Shown: positions 58,941 through 64,000 of the stretch, piece after piece
How the letters are laid out: each line of letters begins with the position of its first letter
Position numbering within the stretch: the stretch's first letter is position 1
Source: Nonomuraea dietziae
GTDB taxonomy: Bacteria > Actinomycetota > Actinomycetes > Streptosporangiales > Streptosporangiaceae
NCBI RefSeq assembly: GCF_014195505.1
Contig: NZ_JACIBV010000001.1
Location: 6,014,001 to 6,078,000, forward strand
Reading direction: 5' to 3'
Length of the DNA stretch: 64,000 bases
Made by a program: the position numbers and the translations under genes
The notes under the pieces: model-generated
The model's input: only the letters and a program-made list of their open reading frames with translations
Databases searched by the model: none
Told to the model about the DNA's origin: nothing

Positions 58941-60248
58941 TTACCCGAGATTGTTCAGGTTCGGCCTGAACATGTGGTGGGCGTTCCTCTCGCGCCTGTC
59001 CCGCTTGTCCCTGTCATCCCCCTTGTCGGATCGTTCCGTCCTCGCCGGCCGCTCCACGGGCGCCGGGGCGACCCGTTCGGCGAGTGTGATCTGGTGGTCC
59101 TCGACCTCACCGCTGTCGGCCCAGCCGGTCGGCCGTGTCACGTCCTCGGCCGTCGCGGACGTGCGCAGCCTCAGCCATGTGGCACCCGGCTTGACGTTCC
59201 TTGGAACGCTCCAGGTGAGTTCCCTCGTCGTGCTCTCCTCCTCAGCCGAGGCCTGCGCCCGCTCGCCCGGGTCGAACTTGCCGTTGCGGTCGAAGTCGAT
59301 CCAGCCCGCCAGCGCCGCCTCCGAAGGTCCGCCCACCGGGACGGCCAGCGTGTACGTCCTGGCGTTGCCCTCCACAAGCGGAGGCCCGCCCGCCACGATG
59401 GCGTCGTCGGTGTCGGTATCCTCGCGCAGGGCGCGAGGAGTGACGCTGTCGACGGTGGTGTGGTCGGCCGTCACGCCGTTGCCGAGGTAGGTGTCGGTGA
59501 GGATGTGCGAGGCGGCGCCGTAGGAGGCGGGCGCGTCAGAGGCGTCCTCGTAGAGGGACAACTTGAAGGCGCCCCACATCTGCGGGCCGCCCGCGTCGCC
59601 GCGGTAGCGGACGTCACGAGCGCGCAGCATGATGGTGAACGAGCGCAGGGTGCCGTTCACCTGGACGGTGCCGCAGGTGTACACCACTCCGCAGGTCGTG
59701 GTCCTCGTCCTGGTGAACCGCTCGGGCACGATGGTGTCGTCCGTGACGCGGTAGCCGGGGAACCCCGCCACCTTGCTGAAGGTGGGTGTGGCCGGCGTCC
59801 CGCCCATCAGACGCAGGCCTGCCCAGTAGTCGTCCCGCTCGGTGCCCTCGGTCACCACGCCGCCCGTGCCGTACACGTGCAGGCGCGGGTCGCGCACCGG
59901 CCTCGAGAAGGTGAACGTCAGGGCGACGACGTCGCTCCATCCGTTCGGGTTGACCTCGAACTCCTCGTAGAGGTCGAGGATGCCGGCTCCCGCCTTGCCG
60001 TTCGCCGGGATGAGGAACTCGTCGTCGAGCGCCGCGGGGTCCGCGGGCGCGACCTGGGCCCAGACCACCTTGGTGCCGCCGACCGGCGTCTTCCTCACGG
60101 TGACCTGCACCCCCGAAGCGGTGCTCCCGTGGGCCTCCGTCGCCGAGTTTGTGAAGGTCTGAGGCCCGTCCGCATGCGCCATGGGAACGATTCCCGCCAT
60201 CCCGACGAGGACCGCGGCCACGCCGGTGAGGACTTTACGAACATACAT
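58941..60248 (-). CDS. Secreted GEVED-domain protein
   Basis: 435 aa from ATG 60248. Signal MYVRKVLTGVAAVLVGMAGIVPMAHA. A first domain of about 230 residues (WSDVVALTFTFSRPV...YRVTDDTIVPERFTRT) is adhesin/surface-like, followed by a GEVED domain (GWIDFDRNGKFDPGERA, WADSGEVEDHQITL) and a charged Asp/Arg tail. GEVED domains occur in extracellular surface proteins. No sortase motif. Function unknown. Confidence 0.8.
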   Translation of the reverse strand: MYVRKVLTGVAAVLVGMAGIVPMAHADGPQTFTNSATEAHGSTASGVQVTVRKTPVGGTKVVWAQVAPADPAALDDEFLIPANGKAGAGILDLYEEFEVNPNGWSDVVALTFTFSRPVRDPRLHVYGTGGVVTEGTERDDYWAGLRLMGGTPATPTFSKVAGFPGYRVTDDTIVPERFTRTRTTTCGVVYTCGTVQVNGTLRSFTIMLRARDVRYRGDAGGPQMWGAFKLSLYEDASDAPASYGAASHILTDTYLGNGVTADHTTVDSVTPRALREDTDTDDAIVAGGPPLVEGNARTYTLAVPVGGPSEAALAGWIDFDRNGKFDPGERAQASAEEESTTRELTWSVPRNVKPGATWLRLRTSATAEDVTRPTGWADSGEVEDHQITLAERVAPAPVERPARTERSDKGDDRDKRDRRERNAHHMFRPNLNNLG

Positions 60249-60340
60249 TTCCGCTCCCGAGAAGCCTTTTGGCTTGTCTTCCGTCACCACCGGGAGTTCT
60301 GTTCCGCTGGACACGGTCAAAGGCATGGAAAACTCGCTGC

Positions 60341-61532
60341 TCAAGCTGATTTACGCACCTGTCCCAGTAGGCCGCGGGTCACCCTTCTCGCGGCGAAGTC
60401 GGCGCCGTGCACGAAACGCATGGCGGGTCCGAAAGTGGCGGCCGAAGCGAGTCCGACCACATAGAGACCGCTGATCGGGCTTTCGTAGGTCCTCGTCAGC
60501 CGTGGGGTCGGGCCCTCGCTGCGGATCCCGCGGCGCAGGTCCGGGTCGAGGACGCCGATCCTGCCGAGGTCCACCTTGTAGCCGGTCGCGGCGATGACGT
60601 GCTCGGTCTCGATCGTGCTGACCGCGCCCGCCGCGTCGCGCAGGCGCAGGCGCACGGTGTCGCGGTGCTCGGCGCCCGCGAGTTTCGCGCCCAGCGTCAC
60701 GGGGACGGCCCCCTCGAACCGCTCCCTCAGCCACCAGGACCCGGCAGGGCCCGAGCGTGTTGCGCACGATGTGCTTCCTGGCCGCCCTCGGCAGATAGCG
60801 GACGGCTCCCGGCAACTCCGACCACACCCACGAGGGCCAGCCGGTGCCGAGACCCGAGCTGGGCGCCAGCATGCGGTCGAGCATCGATCGGTTCTCGACG
60901 GGCGTGTCGTTCCAGGCCAGGGTCTTGCACCTGGCGACGACCCGGACCATGGCCCCCGCCTCCTTCAGCAGCGTCGCGGTCTCGAGCGCGGACTGACCCG
61001 CGCCCACGACGGTCACATCCCTGCCCGCGAAGGCCGACAGGTCGTGGTGGTCGCTGGCGTGCGACGACACCTCGGGCGGCAGCCCGGCCAGCGCGGCGGG
61101 TTTGTGAGCGAACGGCAGGAAGCCGACCGCCAGCACGACGGTCCTGGCCAGCACGGAGTCCCCGGACGAGAGGGTGACGGCGAACAGTCCGCCCTCGGAG
61201 CCCACGGTGGTCACCGTGGACTCGTCGAGCGCCTTCTTGACCGTCTGCGCGCTGAACCACTTGCCGTAGGCGACGAAGGTCTCCACGGGCACGGGCTCGC
61301 CGTAGGAGTACTGGCGGTAGGCGTCGAGCCCGTACCGCCGATCGGGGTCACCGAGGTGGGAGGCCTGGGGCTCGGACTTCAGCAACATTCCCCGTGGCAT
61401 GTGCTGCTCCCACGCCTGCATGGGACGGCCGAACACCTGAGCGTCGAGCCCGGCGTCCAGCGCATGGGCGGCAACGGAAAGCCCGTAGGGACCCGCGCCC
61501 ACAATTGCCACGTCTATCACCGGCGTCTGCAA
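60341..61532 (-). pseudogene. FAD-dependent monooxygenase-like oxidoreductase, one frameshift
   Basis: Starts at TTG 61532 behind GGAGGAG. VAIVGAGPYGLSVAAHALDAG is the FAD motif; FAGRDVTVVGAGQSALETATLL is the NADPH motif, and HDLSAFAGRD sits before it. The frame breaks near 60746 (after RNTLGPC); the C-terminus continues in the neighbouring frame as AGSWWLRERFEGAV, VIAATGYKVDLGRIG and GLYVVGLASAATFGPAMRFVHG. The interval is 1192 nt, one base in excess, inside a GGGCCC run. About 396 aa repaired. Similar to flavin-dependent N-hydroxylases/monooxygenases. It follows the ATP-grasp gene by 32 nt. Confidence 0.82.
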
Positions 61533-61564
61533 AACGTCTCCTCCCGTTCGTGAGCGACAAAAGC

Positions 61565-62758
61565 CTATTTCCGACGGCTCTTGAGGTGAGTAAAGCCACG
61601 CTTTATCGTCTGTCCGGTCATTGCCACGAATGGCCAGTAATCGTCCGCCGAGAGCCACGCGAGTTCGTCCGCCTGCCGCATCGCGCGCAGCCATCCGGCG
61701 CAGGTGCGCTCGCGCCCCATCCGAAATGCGGGGAATATGTCGTAGTTCTCCACCAGGAAGGTGCGCCCGTAGACCGGGCGGGCGGCGGTCTTCCACCTCC
61801 CCGAAAGGTGCAGGTGCATGGTCCGCACCAGGTCGAGGCCGCGGTCGTCGCTGAACAGCCGGAACTGCGCGCCCAGTCTGGGGTTGAAGTCGAGCAGGCA
61901 GTAGGCGTCGCGCGCCGCGTCGTAGCGGAAGTCCAGATCGAGAATGCCGCGGTAGCCGAGCGCCGCCGCCATGGTGTTGGCCGCCTTCTCGATGGCGGGG
62001 TTGGGCACCGAACAGCCGTACGTCGTGAGGCCCGCACCAGGCGGATAGGCGCGCTCCTTGCGCCCCGTGCCGCCGAACAGGCACGTCGAGTCCTGGTCGT
62101 AGTAGCCGTGGAAGAACCAGTCGGACCTCGCTCCTCCCTGCACGAAACGCTGCAGGAGCAGGTCGCTGTCGCCGCCTCTGCCGAGCAGGCTGACGGCCTG
62201 CTCCGGCCTGTGGATCACGCTGGTGTTGCGCAGTCCCGCTCCCTGGGGGAGCAGCCACGGCTGGGCCCACTTGGCCACCAGCGGCAGCCCGAGGGCGGCG
62301 ACCGCCGACCCGACCTCCTGCTCGGTGGCGACGACGCGGGTCTCGGGCTGGGCGATGCCGAGGGACGCGCACACGTCGGCGAGCCCCGCCTTGTCCGCCA
62401 GTGCGCGCGGCAGCCCGGGCGCCTGGTCGGGCAGCAGGAAGAACGGGCGCAGCTCGGCCGCGTGCTCGGCGACGGCGATGGCGCCCGCGTCGTCCATCGT
62501 GACCAGCACCGCCCTGCGGCCGATGCTTTCGGCCACCGCGGTCAGCGTCTCGACGAAGCCCCTGCCTTTCGGCCAGGTGTACATGTGGGCCAGGTATTTC
62601 GACCGGGAGACAGGCGCGTGCCTGCCCTCGATGAGCCCGTGCACCTCGACGCCCGCTCTTCCCAGCGAGCGAATCGCGCCGAGTGTCCCATGATGAAAGA
62701 TGTTGTCGTCGAGCCGCAGAACCAGCGCGGGCACGGTCGAATCCAGCATTTTCTCCAC
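61565..62758 (-). CDS. ATP-grasp carboxylate-amine ligase-like enzyme
   Basis: 397 aa from a GTG. Contains ATP-grasp elements: GLPLVAKWAQPWLLPQGAGLRN (nucleotide Lys), LLLQRFVQGGARSDWFFHGYYD, and GILDLDFRYDAARDAYCLLDFNPRLGAQFRLF, in which the Glu/Asn metal ligands appear as Asp/Asn (LDFNPR). This group ligates a carboxylate to an amine, often in natural product or surface polymer assembly. Co-directional with the FAD enzyme and divergent from the GH26 gene. Confidence 0.85.
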   Translation of the reverse strand: MEKMLDSTVPALVLRLDDNIFHHGTLGAIRSLGRAGVEVHGLIEGRHAPVSRSKYLAHMYTWPKGRGFVETLTAVAESIGRRAVLVTMDDAGAIAVAEHAAELRPFFLLPDQAPGLPRALADKAGLADVCASLGIAQPETRVVATEQEVGSAVAALGLPLVAKWAQPWLLPQGAGLRNTSVIHRPEQAVSLLGRGGDSDLLLQRFVQGGARSDWFFHGYYDQDSTCLFGGTGRKERAYPPGAGLTTYGCSVPNPAIEKAANTMAAALGYRGILDLDFRYDAARDAYCLLDFNPRLGAQFRLFSDDRGLDLVRTMHLHLSGRWKTAARPVYGRTFLVENYDIFPAFRMGRERTCAGWLRAMRQADELAWLSADDYWPFVAMTGQTIKRGFTHLKSRRK

Positions 62759-62875
62759 CCCATTCCTTATGTCTTATGCAGGACATTCACTGCCAACTCG
62801 CGTGGTGAATATTCGGCAAGTCGGCGAGTGGGGTATATAGGGTGAGACTAGAGACAACGTGTAGGGACGTTTGCC

Positions 62876-64000
62876 ATGACAGCCCAAAAGGAACACTTTC
62901 GCTGGCTTTTCGCAGCAGTCGCCGGATCGGCGGCGATCGCGTGGCTTGCCACCAGTACCGGCGTGAACGGTGCGACGCCGAGGACGGAGCCCAAGAAAAG
63001 CGCCGCGCTCGGCGTCTTTCTGGCCTCCGACGCGCGAGGCACCAAACGCCTGCCCTATTTCGAGGAGTGGCTCGGCGCGGAGGTGACGGTCGGTCGCACC
63101 TATCTGCCCGGTGAGAACTGGTCGGCCTTTCAGGGACCCGGCTTCATTCTCGAACCGTGGACCACCTGGCGCGCCGCCAAACCGGGGCGGATCCTGGCGC
63201 TGAACGTCCCCATGATCGCGCCGAACGAGTCCGAGATGCCTGACAGCACGGTCTCCGTGTTGCTGACCGCCGGGGCCCATGGCGCCTTCGACCCCTTCTT
63301 CGAGCGGCTGGCGCAGAAACTGGTGTCCGCGAAGGCGGCCGACACCATCATCGTGCTGGGCTGGGAGATGAACGGCACCACCTACTCGAGCCGTTGCGCG
63401 CCCAATCCCAAGGCGTGGAAGAGCTACTGGCGGCGCATCGTCACGACCATGCGCTCCGTGCCTGGACAGAACTTCCGCTTCGACTTCGCGCCCAGCCGCG
63501 GACGCGACGCGATCCCCTGGACCAAGTGCTATCCGGGCGACGACGTGGTCGACATCATCGGGATGGACAGCTACGACCAGGCCCCGGGGGAGGAGTTCTC
63601 CGACTACGTCAAGCAGCCGTACGGGCTGCGGGCGCAGGCCGCATTCGCGAAGGCGCACGGCAAGCCCATCTCCTTCCCCGAATGGGGGCTCTTCCGCTAC
63701 GGCGACCGCCCCGACTACGTGCGCAGGATGCTGAACTGGATCGCCAGGCACGACGTGGTGTATCACTCGATCTCCGACTACTGCTCGCACGGTGTCTGGC
63801 AGTGCTCGATGAACCCGCGCTCATCGGCGGTCTTCCGCGCGATGCTGAAGCCCGCTCCTTCGGCCACGCCCACCGTCACACCGGCGGAGGCCACGCCCAC
63901 TCCGGCCACGCCCACTCCGGGCACGCCCACTCCGGGCACGCCCACCCCGGGCACGTCCGGCTCGGCCACATCCAGCCCGGCCACATCCAGCCCAGCCACG
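62876..64000 (+). CDS. Secreted GH26-like (mannanase-type) glycosidase, runs off the window
   Basis: 375 codons are visible without a stop. Signal-anchor-like RWLFAAVAGSAAIAWLATSTG. The catalytic domain has VLGWEMNGTTY with the acid/base Glu164, DIIGMDSYDQ and FPEWGLFRYG with the nucleophile Glu269, as in clan GH-A family 26. The C-terminal 45 residues are a Thr/Pro repeat (TPTPATPTPGTPTPG), a linker to a domain beyond the window. Divergent from the ATP-grasp gene with 117 nt between. Confidence 0.85.
   Translation, partial: MTAQKEHFRWLFAAVAGSAAIAWLATSTGVNGATPRTEPKKSAALGVFLASDARGTKRLPYFEEWLGAEVTVGRTYLPGENWSAFQGPGFILEPWTTWRAAKPGRILALNVPMIAPNESEMPDSTVSVLLTAGAHGAFDPFFERLAQKLVSAKAADTIIVLGWEMNGTTYSSRCAPNPKAWKSYWRRIVTTMRSVPGQNFRFDFAPSRGRDAIPWTKCYPGDDVVDIIGMDSYDQAPGEEFSDYVKQPYGLRAQAAFAKAHGKPISFPEWGLFRYGDRPDYVRRMLNWIARHDVVYHSISDYCSHGVWQCSMNPRSSAVFRAMLKPAPSATPTVTPAEATPTPATPTPGTPTPGTPTPGTSGSATSSPATSSPAT

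Noticed and set aside
63778..63999. Minus-strand frame with repeated GVGVPGVGV units, elastin-like
   Set aside because: It is only the reverse reading of the Thr/Pro linker of the GH26-like gene.
1..64000. CRISPR arrays, rRNA genes and riboswitches
   Set aside because: No regularly spaced direct repeats, no rRNA-like sequence and no recognisable riboswitch core were found.

Overview
The window is 64 kb of high-GC DNA with actinobacterial hallmarks: GTG starts, ATGA/GTGA-overlapping operons, ECF41/ECF42 sigma factors, a WhiB-like protein, F420-type flavoproteins, a Ser/Thr kinase and a pSAM2-like integrative element (AICE). Gene style suggests the Streptosporangiales (Nonomuraea/Streptosporangium type), but no 16S rRNA or other species marker is present, so genus is an inference.

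Layout. 0-13 kb is a chromosomal accessory region rich in stress and regulatory genes: DUF1801, DUF3140 and Tudor-like proteins, a VOC protein, an ECF42 sigma factor fused to a decayed tyrosine recombinase with its DGPF/YCII partner, a RibD-like reductase, a LuxR-type regulator, a small secreted peptide, a flavodoxin, two consecutive ECF41-type sigma factors and a FAD oxidoreductase. 13-18 kb has a cupin, F420/FMN split-barrel proteins, a zinc-ribbon protein and an ArsR regulator divergent from a membrane protein across palindromic operators.

18-21.8 kb is a graveyard of elements at tRNA-Lys(TTT): a truncated HAD gene, an intact excisionase, a multiply broken integrase, a detached copy of the 3' half of tRNA-Lys, and a 1.4 kb segment with a hypothetical gene. 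21.8-27 kb is housekeeping-like: acyl-CoA dehydrogenase, PspC, an MFS exporter, a zincin, a metallophosphoesterase, and a tRNA-Glu/Asp/Phe cluster.

27.03-46.44 kb is a complete-looking AICE in tRNA-Phe(GAA), bounded by identical 46-bp direct repeats. A long minus-strand operon (about 40.4 to 27.2 kb) encodes small membrane and zinc-binding proteins, WhiB-like, RRQRL-type, Spd-like and FtsK/TraB transfer proteins, then accessory genes (PP-loop ATPase, DUF5131), Prim-Pol, RepA-like ATPase, Xis and Int. A divergent GntR/KorSA-type repressor has two CAAACGTTTG operators that bracket a TTGACA-N17-CATTAT promoter for this operon. Cargo after the repressor is a PLP decarboxylase, an AT-richer multi-membrane-span protein, a relic of another AICE replication gene and an IS5-family element.

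46.5-64 kb is chromosomal: Ser/Thr kinase, SUKH-like protein, several secreted proteins, GH16 and GH26 glycosidases, a MerR regulator divergent from an imine-reductase-like gene, an XRE/MmyB regulator, an MBL-fold protein, a GEVED-domain protein, and an ATP-grasp/FAD-oxidoreductase pair. Four otherwise intact genes (about 4.78, 33.33, 53.35 and 60.75 kb) each carry one single-base frameshift, which points to assembly indels at least as much as to real decay.
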